Assembly: GCA_030681635.1 (NCBI GenBank)
Contig: JAUXRT010000757.1
Span: 1 to 40,022, forward strand
DNA from: Reyranella sp.
Lineage (GTDB): Bacteria > Pseudomonadota > Alphaproteobacteria > Reyranellales > Reyranellaceae
Reading direction: 5' to 3'
DNA length: 40,022 bases
The notes beneath the pieces are model-generated. The model was not told the origin of the DNA. It saw only the letters and a list, made by a program, of their open reading frames with translations, and ran no database searches. The translations under genes and the position numbers were made by a program. Positions 1 to 8,259 of the stretch are shown one piece after another; the stretch's first letter is position 1, and the number at the start of each line of letters is the position of its first letter.

Positions 1-341
1 TTCTCGCCCGCCGCGCCAAGAAGGACGGCTGGTCGATGTTCCCGGTCTACTCCAACGGCACGGACATGTTCTCGCCGCTCACGCACTTCTATGTCGCCGC
101 GACCTGCAACGATTTCCCCGGCTGGTCGTGCGACGAGCGCATTCCCAAGCTGCTGAAGGACTTTACCCAGGCCGCCACCCTCGAGGACCGCAAGCGGATT
201 GCCGCCGAGATCCAGGTGGTCTCCTATGAACTGACGCCATCGGTGATGTGGGGCCAGTTCAGCATCGCGGCGGGCTATCGCAGCGACCTCAAGGGAATGA
301 TCCAGTCGTCGTATCCGATGTTCTGGGAGGTCGATCGCTGA
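1..341 (+). CDS. C-terminal part of ABC transporter substrate-binding protein (peptide/oligopeptide family 5 type), truncated by window start
   Basis: Open frame from position 3 through 341 (LARRAKKDGWSMFPVYSNGTDMFSPLTHFYVAATCN...SYPMFWEVDR); C-terminal pattern typical of DppA/OppA-like SBPs. Confidence 0.75.
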   Translation, partial: LARRAKKDGWSMFPVYSNGTDMFSPLTHFYVAATCNDFPGWSCDERIPKLLKDFTQAATLEDRKRIAAEIQVVSYELTPSVMWGQFSIAAGYRSDLKGMIQSSYPMFWEVDR

Positions 342-622
342 TGGCGACAGTGCGGCACAACGAGGCGCAAGGCCGCTACGAGCTCGATACCGAGCACGGG
401 ACGGCGATCGCGGTCTATCGTCGGCAAGGCGACAGCCTGGTCTTCGTCCACACCGAGGTGCCACCGGCGGACGAGGGCAAGGGGATCGGCGCAGAGATCG
501 TGCGCGCCGCGCTGGACGATACCCGCAAGCGCGGCTTCAAGATCGTCCCGGCCTGCAGCTTCGTGGTTGCGTTCGTGCGCCGTCATCCGGAATACGACGA
601 TACCCGCCGTCAGGGCGCCTGA
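341..622 (+). CDS. GNAT-like N-acetyltransferase (YidJ-type small protein)
   Basis: ATG at 341; MATVRHNEAQGRYEL...VFVHTEVPPADEGKGIGAEIVRAALDDTRKRGFKIVPACSFVVAFVRRHPEY; GxGxG/A acetyl-CoA-like loop. Confidence 0.8.
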   Translation: MATVRHNEAQGRYELDTEHGTAIAVYRRQGDSLVFVHTEVPPADEGKGIGAEIVRAALDDTRKRGFKIVPACSFVVAFVRRHPEYDDTRRQGA

Positions 623-1026
623 ACGGCCCGCACGACGAGGAAGGCAACGAGGGTGGCCGCTGCCGTCACGGCGGCACCCCAGGCGAGGTCGACCAGGCTG
701 ACGGCCATCGGCCAGCCGCGCAGCGTGGCGAGGTTGGTGAGGTCGTAGGCTGCGTAGACGCAGAAGCCGAACAGCGCGCCGTAGAGCGCCGCCGCAGTCC
801 AGGTGCCGGCCGCCACGGCGGGTGGCACCGCGAACACGGCAATGCCCGCGGCGTGGATCAAGTAGAAGAGGATCGCTGCCCACCACAGAGGCTGGTCGAG
901 CAGGAGCTGGCCCAGGCGCGCCTTGTAGAACTCGCGGCTGACCACGCCCAGCCACAGCGCATCGAGGATCGCCAGCGTCGCGAGCGCCGCGAGATAGCCG
1001 AGCAAGAGCGATTTCATGCCGGGCAT
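610..1026 (-). CDS. DUF2177 family membrane protein
   Basis: 138 aa, multiple TM segments, LDALWLGVVSREFYKARLG and YAAYDLTNLATLRGWP motifs recalled from DUF2177; 3' end overlaps the convergent GNAT gene. Confidence 0.8.
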   Translation of the reverse strand: MPGMKSLLLGYLAALATLAILDALWLGVVSREFYKARLGQLLLDQPLWWAAILFYLIHAAGIAVFAVPPAVAAGTWTAAALYGALFGFCVYAAYDLTNLATLRGWPMAVSLVDLAWGAAVTAAATLVAFLVVRAVQAP

Positions 1027-1044
1027 TTTAGCCCGATTGGACTC

Positions 1045-1182
1045 CTACGTCCGTGAAAAGACGAGGAACCAGGCGAGGCCGAGTGCCACGATCGCGGCCG
1101 TCGTCGAGACGATCAGGAGGGTGATGATGCGGCCGCTGACGACGCCGCCGCGCGCCTCGACCGGTGTGAGTTCGCGTTCCAT
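1045..1182 (-). CDS. Small single-TM hypothetical protein (45 aa)
   Basis: MERELTPVEARGGVVSGRIITLLIVSTTAAIVALGLAWFLVFSRT, read by hand; not in the supplied ORF track (too short). Confidence 0.5.
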   Translation of the reverse strand: MERELTPVEARGGVVSGRIITLLIVSTTAAIVALGLAWFLVFSRT

Positions 1183-1284
1183 GACGCCTCCATTGGCTAT
1201 GCGGGATGTCCTGCCAGATCAAACGTCCCGGAACCTGCTGGGTTGCGGGCACGTTGACCCAGCAGCCTCTAAAGCGAGCAATCA

Positions 1285-1464
1285 ATGGAGAGAGTCATGT
1301 TGTACTGGGCGGTGATGTTTCTCGTGATCGCGCTGGTGGCCGCCGTCTTCGGCTTCGGCGGAATCGCCTCGACCGCCACCGGCATGGCGCAGATCCTGTT
1401 CGTGATCGCGCTGGTCCTGTTCGTGATCAGCCTGTTTGCCGGCCTTCTGCGGAAGAACCTTTAG
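1285..1464 (+). CDS. DUF1328 family small membrane protein
   Basis: [59 protein letters not shown], read by hand; absent from the ORF track. Start may be the internal ATG at 1297. Confidence 0.85.
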   Translation: MERVMLYWAVMFLVIALVAAVFGFGGIASTATGMAQILFVIALVLFVISLFAGLLRKNL

Positions 1465-2372
1465 GCGGGCATTGCCGCGAAGTGTGCTCGCAGCCGCTCA
1501 CGCGCGGCGTTGCCCGCGGCATGATCCCGGCAATTGACGATGGCGACGCGAAAGCCGCCGGGCGGCATGGCGTGACGGTCGGCAGGCAGGTCCTCGTGGA
1601 AGGTGATCTGCAGGCTGGAGACGCCTGGCATGCGCGTGATCGATTGCTGCAGGGCGAGCGGCGGGTGGCGGTAGCGCGGCCCGTGCGGAACGAACAGCAC
1701 GACGCTGTAGCCGGCACCGCGGCGCGAATCGTCGAAGGCCCATTGCTTCGTCGCGTAGAGGCGGATCAGCGCTTCCACCCAGCCTTCGCCGTAGAGATCG
1801 GGCCACTGGTCGGCGAAGCGCAGATGCACTTCTATGATGCGTCCGCCGATGGTTTCGAGATTGACCATCCCGGTGTAGCCGGCGAGGTGGCGGCGGCACC
1901 AGGCGCCGCACCAGTCCTCGACCGCGGGTGCCGCATCCGCATGCACCTTCCAATGATCGAAGGTGCCGTCGCCACTGGCCTGGCCGCTGGCATGGCGCCA
2001 CCAGCACGGCACGCCGTCGACGACGGCGGCGTCGCTGCTGATGTGATCGCCTTCGAGCAGCGTGCTCCACATGTGGCCGGGCCGATAGGCGGCGGCATAG
2101 TCGGCGTCGGAGTGGAGCGCGCGGCTGCCGACGCCCATGCCCTTGAGGTTGTAGATCGGCTTGGAGAAGACCGGATAGGCGGAAGGGCTTATGCCGTGCG
2201 GCGCGGCGTCGAGGCCCTGGCTCACCGCGACCGCGAGCTTGTCGTAGACCCAGCGATGCGCGGGATTCCAGGTCCAGGCGTCACTGTCCTCAGTCGGAAT
2301 GAAGATGTCGTCGGGACATTCCGCACTCTCGAAATATTGAGTGCGCCACGGGTCGATTTCGCAAATCGGCAC
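1461..2372 (-). CDS. Hypothetical protein, possible divergent ATP-grasp fold
   Basis: Frame of ORF 1461..2435, probable GTG start at 2372 ([16 protein letters not shown]...); [16 protein letters not shown] and [20 protein letters not shown] resemble ATP-grasp elements. Confidence 0.55.
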   Translation of the reverse strand: MPICEIDPWRTQYFESAECPDDIFIPTEDSDAWTWNPAHRWVYDKLAVAVSQGLDAAPHGISPSAYPVFSKPIYNLKGMGVGSRALHSDADYAAAYRPGHMWSTLLEGDHISSDAAVVDGVPCWWRHASGQASGDGTFDHWKVHADAAPAVEDWCGAWCRRHLAGYTGMVNLETIGGRIIEVHLRFADQWPDLYGEGWVEALIRLYATKQWAFDDSRRGAGYSVVLFVPHGPRYRHPPLALQQSITRMPGVSSLQITFHEDLPADRHAMPPGGFRVAIVNCRDHAAGNAARERLRAHFAAMPA

Positions 2373-2476
2373 TTGCGTCCCTCTGGTGGACAAGCGGAGG
2401 CTGTCGACAGTGGGTGCGCGACGGACGCATTGCAACCCGCTATCGTCGATGGCGTTGCGTGCGGTGCGGAGGTGTC

Positions 2477-3685
2477 GTGTCCAACAAGGTAACGCAGGCC
2501 ACCGAGACCGGGGGCGAGACCGGGAGCGCGGCGCCGGTCGCGCGCTTCCGGGCGGTTCGCGGGCTCAGCGAGCAGCTTGCCGCGCCGCTGTCGCCCGAGG
2601 ACCAGACCGTGCAGTCGATGCCGGACGCCAGTCCGACCAAATGGCATCTTGCGCACACCACCTGGTTCTTCGAGACCTTCGTGCTTGGGCCGCACGCGCC
2701 GGGTTACCGCGCCTTCGATCCGGCCTACGAATATCTCTTCAACTCCTACTATGAAGCCGTGGGCCCGCGTCATCCGCGGCCGCAGCGCGGGCTGCTCTCG
2801 CGGCCCGGCGTCGAAGAGATCATGGCCTATCGCCGCCATGTCTCCGAGGCCATGGCCGAGCTGCTCGATCGCGGATCGGCTGATGTGCAGGCGTTGGCCG
2901 ACCTCGGCCTCCATCACGAGCAGCAGCATCAGGAGCTGATCCTGATGGATGCCAAGCACCTGCTGTCGCTCAATCCGCTGCGCCCGGCCTATCGGCAGGC
3001 CGCGCATGCCGTCGTGGCCGATACCCAACCGCTCGACTGGATCCGCTTGAAAGGCGGGCTGGTCGAGATCGGCCACGAGGGTGAAGGCTTCGCCTTCGAC
3101 AACGAGGGCCCGCGCCACCGCACCTGGCTCGAACCATTTGCGTTGGCGTCGCGGCCGACCAATTGCGCCGAGTATCTTGCCTTCATGGAGGACGGCGGCT
3201 ACCGGCGGCCCGAGTTCTGGCTGTCGGCCGGATGGGACTGCGTCGGCCAGCGCGGCTGGGAGGCGCCGCTCTACTGGGAGATGAAGGACGGGCGCTGGCA
3301 TGTGTTCACGCTGTCGGGGCTGCGCGCGCTGCAGCCGTCGGAGCCGGTGTGCCATGTCAGCGGCTACGAAGCCGCGGCCTTCGCCAAGTGGGCGGGCAAG
3401 CGCCTGCCGCGCGAGGCCGAGTGGGAGACGGCGGCCCCGTCATTGCACGGCACCGGCGAGGTCTGGGAATGGACCGCGAGTCCTTACGTTGCCTATCCCG
3501 GCTATCGCGAACCGCCGGGCGCGATCGGCGAATACAATGGCAAGTTCATGGCCAACCAGCTCGTCCTGCGCGGCGGTTGTACCGCGACGCCGGCGGACCA
3601 TATACGCACGACCTATCGGAACTTCTTCCCACCCGATGCGCGATGGATGTTCGGCGGCATTCGCCTGGCGGAGGACTTGTCATGA
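2477..3685 (+). CDS. egtB: Ergothioneine biosynthesis protein EgtB (DinB-like plus FGE-sulfatase domains)
   Basis: [32 protein letters not shown] metal-binding motif, C-terminal [16 protein letters not shown]...[17 protein letters not shown] start at 2477 is likely; the ORF opens at 2414. Confidence 0.93.
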   Translation: MSNKVTQATETGGETGSAAPVARFRAVRGLSEQLAAPLSPEDQTVQSMPDASPTKWHLAHTTWFFETFVLGPHAPGYRAFDPAYEYLFNSYYEAVGPRHPRPQRGLLSRPGVEEIMAYRRHVSEAMAELLDRGSADVQALADLGLHHEQQHQELILMDAKHLLSLNPLRPAYRQAAHAVVADTQPLDWIRLKGGLVEIGHEGEGFAFDNEGPRHRTWLEPFALASRPTNCAEYLAFMEDGGYRRPEFWLSAGWDCVGQRGWEAPLYWEMKDGRWHVFTLSGLRALQPSEPVCHVSGYEAAAFAKWAGKRLPREAEWETAAPSLHGTGEVWEWTASPYVAYPGYREPPGAIGEYNGKFMANQLVLRGGCTATPADHIRTTYRNFFPPDARWMFGGIRLAEDLS

Positions 3686-4650
3686 ACGGTTGGCTGCTCG
3701 CTCCGGATCGTGTCGAGCTGAGCGACCGCGCCGAATTTCGCGATGCCGTTCTGGACGGGCTGTCGCGCACGCCGCGCGTCATTCCGGCCAAGTTCCTCTA
3801 TGACGCGCGCGGCTCGGAGCTGTTCGACGCGATCTGCGAGTTGCCGGAGTATTACCTCACCCGCACCGAGACCGGCATTCTAGAAAGCTGCACGCCGGAG
3901 CTGGCGCGCCTCGCCGGGCCGGGCTGCGCCCTGGTCGAGTTCGGCAGCGGCTCCAGCGTCAAGACGCGGCTGCTGCTCGATGCCATGCCCGACCTCGCGG
4001 CCTATGTGCCGATCGACATCTCGCGCCAGCATCTCGATGCCACCGCGGCGCGGCTGCGGCGCGACTACCCCACGCTCCGGGTCGAGCCCGTGCGCGCCGA
4101 TTACATGGCGCTCGATGCGCTGCCGGCCGATGTGGACGGCGCCGCACGCCTCGGCTTCTTTCCCGGCTCCACCATCGGCAACCTGGAACCGCCGGATGCG
4201 ACGGCCTTCCTGCGTCGCGCGCGGCGCCTGCTGGGCGATCGCGGCGCGATGGTGCTGGGCGTCGACCTGCGCAAGGACCCACGGCGGCTGCACGATGCCT
4301 ACAACGATTCGGCCGGCGTGACGGCGGCCTTCACGCTCAACCTGCTGCAGCGCATGAACCGCGAGCTGGGCGGGACCTTCGATCTTTCGAGCTTCGCGCA
4401 TGAGGCCTTCTACGATCCGATCGAAGGCCGCATCGAAATCTACTTCCGCAGCCTGCGTGCTCAGACCGTGACGGTGGCGGGGCAGACGTTTGCCTTTGCC
4501 GAAGGTGAGCGCGTCCACACCGAGTATTCCTACAAGTACGACGATGCCGGCATCGCGGCCCTGGCCAAGAGTGCCGGCTTCACGATCGACCGGACCTGGA
4601 CCGATCCCGCGCACCTGTTTGCCGTCGTCTACATGGAAGCGGCCCCCTAA
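3682..4650 (+). CDS. egtD: L-histidine N(alpha)-methyltransferase EgtD
   Basis: ATG at 3682 overlapping the egtB stop; [57 protein letters not shown] motifs. Confidence 0.95.
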   Translation: MNGWLLAPDRVELSDRAEFRDAVLDGLSRTPRVIPAKFLYDARGSELFDAICELPEYYLTRTETGILESCTPELARLAGPGCALVEFGSGSSVKTRLLLDAMPDLAAYVPIDISRQHLDATAARLRRDYPTLRVEPVRADYMALDALPADVDGAARLGFFPGSTIGNLEPPDATAFLRRARRLLGDRGAMVLGVDLRKDPRRLHDAYNDSAGVTAAFTLNLLQRMNRELGGTFDLSSFAHEAFYDPIEGRIEIYFRSLRAQTVTVAGQTFAFAEGERVHTEYSYKYDDAGIAALAKSAGFTIDRTWTDPAHLFAVVYMEAAP

Positions 4651-4672
4651 AAACCTGCCCCGGAAACAGGCA

Positions 4673-4702
4673 GCCCGCCCCGGGATTTCACCGGGAGCGG
4701 GC
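4673..4702 (+). terminator. Strong GC hairpin downstream of egtD (terminator-like)
   Basis: GCCCGC-CCCGG-loop-CCGGG-(A)-GCGGGC inverted repeat about 25 nt after the egtD stop; only a weak T-tract follows. Confidence 0.4.
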
Positions 4703-4837
4703 TTGAATGGCCAGGCGGGAGGGTTGGCGTCACTGAGCGGGGGAGCAGGGGCGACGCCGGTAGATGCCCGACCATGACCCCTCAACGGATACCCGCCTGT
4801 GGAGGTTGCAATGCCCCGCCGAAAAATTAGAGCGGCC

Positions 4838-5080
4838 CTAAGTACCTGACTTTATTGAGTCAATCGCCGCCAGCCGTTCCCTGACCTTCTTGTACAGAAC
4901 ATCATCGCGGATCCGCGGCAGCATTTTGCGGATCTGCTCCGCGTCCGCCGTCTCGAGCCCCGCCAGGAAGGAAGCGATCTCGGCCTTGGTCGCGAAGCCC
5001 ATGTAGGCGTCGTCGGCCTCGTGGGCGAGACAGGCAGGAGAACTGGGCTCCTCAGGCTCGTCGATCAAGTCGGATGCCAC
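4838..5080 (-). CDS. Small hypothetical protein (MLPRIRDD motif)
   Basis: VASDLIDEPEEPSSP...FATKAEIASFLAGLETADAEQIRKMLPRIRDDVLYKKVRERLAAIDSIKSGT; GTG start overlaps the end of the upstream amidohydrolase. Confidence 0.55.
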   Translation of the reverse strand: MASDLIDEPEEPSSPACLAHEADDAYMGFATKAEIASFLAGLETADAEQIRKMLPRIRDDVLYKKVRERLAAIDSIKSGT

Positions 5081-6204
5081 CAGCGGCCCGCCAGCACCAC
5101 GCCGGCCGAGAGCAGCCGCTGCTCGCCGATCATGCGCTCGCCGATCGAATCGGCATAGTCGAACTTGCCCTTGGCGACGTCGATCACCGTGGCCTCGCCG
5201 ACGCTGCCGACCTTGAGCGTGCCGAGATCGGGCCGCTTGATCGCCGCGGCCGGATTCACCGTCGCGAGCTTGATCACCGTCGGCAGGTCGACACCCAGGC
5301 ACAGGAACTTCGACATGGTGGTGAGGAGATCGAAGGCTGGCCCCTCGATCGAGATCACATGCACGTCCGAGGAGATCACGTCGGGCAGGAAGCCCGCCTT
5401 CAGCATGCCGCGCGTCGTGCCGAATCCGAACGAGCCGCCGCCATGGCCGATGTCGAAGATCACGCCGCGCGCACGGGCCGCCAGGATCTCGTCGCGCACC
5501 TTGCCATCGGGCGCGATCGGCGCGTTGGGGAAGGGGCGGAAACAATGCGTCAGCACATCGCCCTTGCGCATCAAGCTCACCACCTCGTTGCGCGACGGCG
5601 GCGGCGCATCGAGATGGGCCATCAGCGGCAGGCCGGCTTCTTCGGCGACGTCGAGGGCGATATGAAACGGCATCATGCCGGAATCGGCGCTGGCCGACTT
5701 GCCGACCCGCACCTTGATGCCCAGCACCAGGTCCTTGTGCTCGCGCGCGACGCGCACGGCCTCGCGCGGATCGATCAGCCGCATGTCGGCACACTCGCCC
5801 ACCATCACCGTCTTGGAGAAGGCGAAGATGCCGGGGAAGGAGACGTTGAGGTAGGGCAGGATACGAACGGGCGAGGGCTCGATCACATGCTTGCGGAAGC
5901 CGTGGAAGTTGCCGGGCCCGGCGCTGCCGGCGTCGATGAAGGTGGTGACGCCGCCGGTGCGCGCCAGCAGCTCGGCCTCGACGCCGAGCGAGGTGCCGCC
6001 CCAGTAGACATGGGTGTGCAGGTCGATCAGGCCGGGCGAGACGATCTTGCCCGTGACGTCGCGCGTGTCCTTGCCCGCCAGGCCCTCGCCGATCGCCGAC
6101 ACCTTGCCGCCGGCGAAGGCGATGTCGGTCACCTTGTCGATGCCTTGCGAGGGATCGACGAGCCGCCCGCCTTTCAGAACCAGATCGTTCATTTCACCAT
6201 CCAC
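5065..6204 (-). CDS. Amidohydrolase/deacetylase family metallohydrolase (dihydroorotase-like)
   Basis: IVSPGLIDLHTHVYWGG metal site, LPLMAHLDAPPP, VISSDVH, TVNPAAAIKRPDLGTLKVGSVGEATVID. Confidence 0.88.
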   Translation of the reverse strand: MDGEMNDLVLKGGRLVDPSQGIDKVTDIAFAGGKVSAIGEGLAGKDTRDVTGKIVSPGLIDLHTHVYWGGTSLGVEAELLARTGGVTTFIDAGSAGPGNFHGFRKHVIEPSPVRILPYLNVSFPGIFAFSKTVMVGECADMRLIDPREAVRVAREHKDLVLGIKVRVGKSASADSGMMPFHIALDVAEEAGLPLMAHLDAPPPSRNEVVSLMRKGDVLTHCFRPFPNAPIAPDGKVRDEILAARARGVIFDIGHGGGSFGFGTTRGMLKAGFLPDVISSDVHVISIEGPAFDLLTTMSKFLCLGVDLPTVIKLATVNPAAAIKRPDLGTLKVGSVGEATVIDVAKGKFDYADSIGERMIGEQRLLSAGVVLAGRWWHPT

Positions 6205-6224
6205 CGCTGACGCACATTTCCGGA

Positions 6225-6357
6225 CGAGTCACTGGGACACCACTCTACGTCGTTTGCCGTGTCGTGCCGCCTCTGCCAACCAGTTGATTTCGCAGGGGAA
6301 GGCGGCGGCGCGCCGGCGTGAGACATGGGACACCAGGTGACTCGTTTCACGTCGTTT
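6225..6357. repeat. Noncoding inverted/direct repeat module
   Basis: CGAGTCAC (6225-6232) and GTGACTCG (6337-6344) form an 8-bp perfect inverted repeat; TGGGACACCA at 6233-6242 and 6326-6335 and ACGTCGTTT at 6247-6255 and 6349-6357 are direct repeats. Confidence 0.5.
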
Positions 6358-6645
6358 CGCCGGGGGCGAAAATGGGGTGCCGGGAGGCTGAACGGCAGGC
6401 GGGTGGGGGCGTCGGAACATCATGCTTTTGTATAGTAGGATATAGGCTTTCTGTCAACCTATTGTTTCCTATCGAAACAGGACATGCGAACTCTCCGCAG
6501 AGAGGCGTCGAGGATAGTTCGTGTATCTGCATGGTGGCTTCACGCGCTATTCGATCTTCACCTGACCTCTGGAGGCGTCTAGAACCCTGCAAGCGGCCGA
6601 CCGGCTTCATTTGTGGTTTCGGGGCGCGCCGGAGCCAAAATCTCA

Positions 6646-7083
6646 ATGCCCCTTCACTGGTCCATCGATCCCGAATACGAACTCGTCAGTGTCACTGCCG
6701 AAGGCGATGTGATCCGGTCCGAGGTCATGGAACTGCTCGATGCGATGGCTTCGCGCGACGCCATGGCCTACCGAAAGCTGTTCGACGGCACAAATGGCAG
6801 TACGGCCATGGGCCCGGAGGATCTGCGGGCACTGGGCGCGCGCATGCGGGTGTATCACGCCTCTGGGCCGATGGGGCCGCTTGCTCTTGTCCTGCCGCCG
6901 GACAAGGCCGATATCGTCCTGCCTGTCCTGGGCCTGCTTGCGGCCGCGGATCGCCCCATGCGGATCTTCACGGGCCGCCAGAAAGCCCGACGATGGCTGT
7001 CGTCGCTTGGCAAGGACCTGCCGGAATTTGTCTGGCCCAGGCATCAGAGCGTCATCGGCCGAGGCTCGAGCAGCGGCGACTGA
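6646..7083 (+). CDS. Hypothetical protein (SpoIIAA/STAS-like)
   Basis: ATG at 6646; MPLHWSIDPEYELVSVTAEGDVIRSEVMELLDAM...FTGRQKARRWL. Confidence 0.65.
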   Translation: MPLHWSIDPEYELVSVTAEGDVIRSEVMELLDAMASRDAMAYRKLFDGTNGSTAMGPEDLRALGARMRVYHASGPMGPLALVLPPDKADIVLPVLGLLAAADRPMRIFTGRQKARRWLSSLGKDLPEFVWPRHQSVIGRGSSSGD

Positions 7084-7282
7084 GAGCCGGCGGGCTCGGC
7101 TGGAAAGTGGGAATTCACCGGGAGTATCATGGTCGTCGAAAAGCCCGGCGCGATCTGTGACGGCGAGGTGAGGGCGTATCGTATCGAGTGACGGCGCGAT
7201 GTTGGCTGAGGGGGAGGCGACCGTGCGTGTCAGACACCTTGCGGTTGGCGAAGCGATCAATCGAATGAAGCGGCGCGGGCGA

Positions 7283-8257
7283 ATGAAGCGGCGCGGGTTC
7301 ATCGCGCTCGCGGGCGGCACCGTGGGCTGGACGGCCTCGGGGCACGCGCAGGCGATGCCCGTCATCGGCTATCTCGGCTCCGAAACCCAGGAGCGCTACG
7401 CGAGCCGCCTGGAAGCCTTCCGGAAGGGGCTGGAAGGAGCGGGCTATGTCGAGGGCCGCAACGTCGCCATCGAGTACAAATGGGCGGAGGGCCAGTACAG
7501 CCGGTTGCCGGCGCTGGCGAAGGAGCTGGTCGACCGCAAGGTGACCGTGATCGTTGCGGCCGGCGGTGCCGAGGTGGCGCTCGCCGCAAAAGCCGCGACG
7601 ACGACGATCCCGATCGTCTTCGAGATGGGCGGCGATCCCGTGGCCCTGGGCGTGGTGGGCAGCCTCTCCAGGCCCGGCGGCAATCTCACCGGCGTGTCGA
7701 GCCTCAGCGTGGAGGTGTCGCGCAAGCGCCTCGAATTCATGCGCGAACTGCGCCCGACCTCGGCCAAGTTCGCGGTTGCGATCAACCTCGCGAGTCCGAC
7801 GTCCGGCGCGCAACTGAAGAACCTGCAGGGGGCGGCGGAAGCTCTCGGCGTCGAGCTCGTCGTGCTGACCGCCAGCACCGAGTCGGAGTTCGCCGGCATG
7901 TTCGCTGCGGTGCGTGAAAGCGGGGCGGGCGGGCTCGTGTTCAGCTCCGACCCTTACTTTGCCTACCGCAGCCCGCAGCTTGCCGCGCTCGCCGTCCGCC
8001 ATGCCGTGCCCGCGATGACGCAATCGCGCGACTTTCCGCTCGCCGGCGGCCTGATGAGCTACGGCGGCGATTTCAGCCAGTCGCACCGCCAGGCCGGCAC
8101 CTATGCCGGGCGCATCCTGAAGGGCGAGAAGCCGGCCGAGTTGCCGGTGCAACGCGTCACCCGGGTCGAGCTGTTCATCAACCTGAAGGCCGCCGCCAAC
8201 CTCGGCATCACCTTTCCGCCCTCGCTGCTCGGCAGTGCGGACCGCGTCATCGAATAG
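7283..8257 (+). CDS. ABC transporter substrate-binding protein (ABC_sub_bind / TrpX-like)
   Basis: MKRRGFIALAGGTVGWTASGHAQA signal-like N-terminus; PVIGYLGSETQERYASRLEAFRKGLEGAGYVEGRNVAIEYKWAEGQ; SLSRPGGNLTGVS. Start ambiguous (7265 or 7283). Confidence 0.9.
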   Translation: MKRRGFIALAGGTVGWTASGHAQAMPVIGYLGSETQERYASRLEAFRKGLEGAGYVEGRNVAIEYKWAEGQYSRLPALAKELVDRKVTVIVAAGGAEVALAAKAATTTIPIVFEMGGDPVALGVVGSLSRPGGNLTGVSSLSVEVSRKRLEFMRELRPTSAKFAVAINLASPTSGAQLKNLQGAAEALGVELVVLTASTESEFAGMFAAVRESGAGGLVFSSDPYFAYRSPQLAALAVRHAVPAMTQSRDFPLAGGLMSYGGDFSQSHRQAGTYAGRILKGEKPAELPVQRVTRVELFINLKAAANLGITFPPSLLGSADRVIE

Positions 8258-8259
8258 GG

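Noticed and set aside
1206-2492. 428-aa + ORF antisense to the ATP-grasp-like gene
   Set aside because: Composition typical of a shadow ORF; the opposite strand encodes the plausible protein.
4838-5794. 318-aa minus ORF as one protein
   Set aside because: Most of it is an out-of-frame reading of the amidohydrolase; only the last 80 codons (from GTG 5080) look genuine.
6229-6423. 64-aa minus ORF over the repeat module
   Set aside because: No signal for translation or domain; coincides with inverted/direct repeats.
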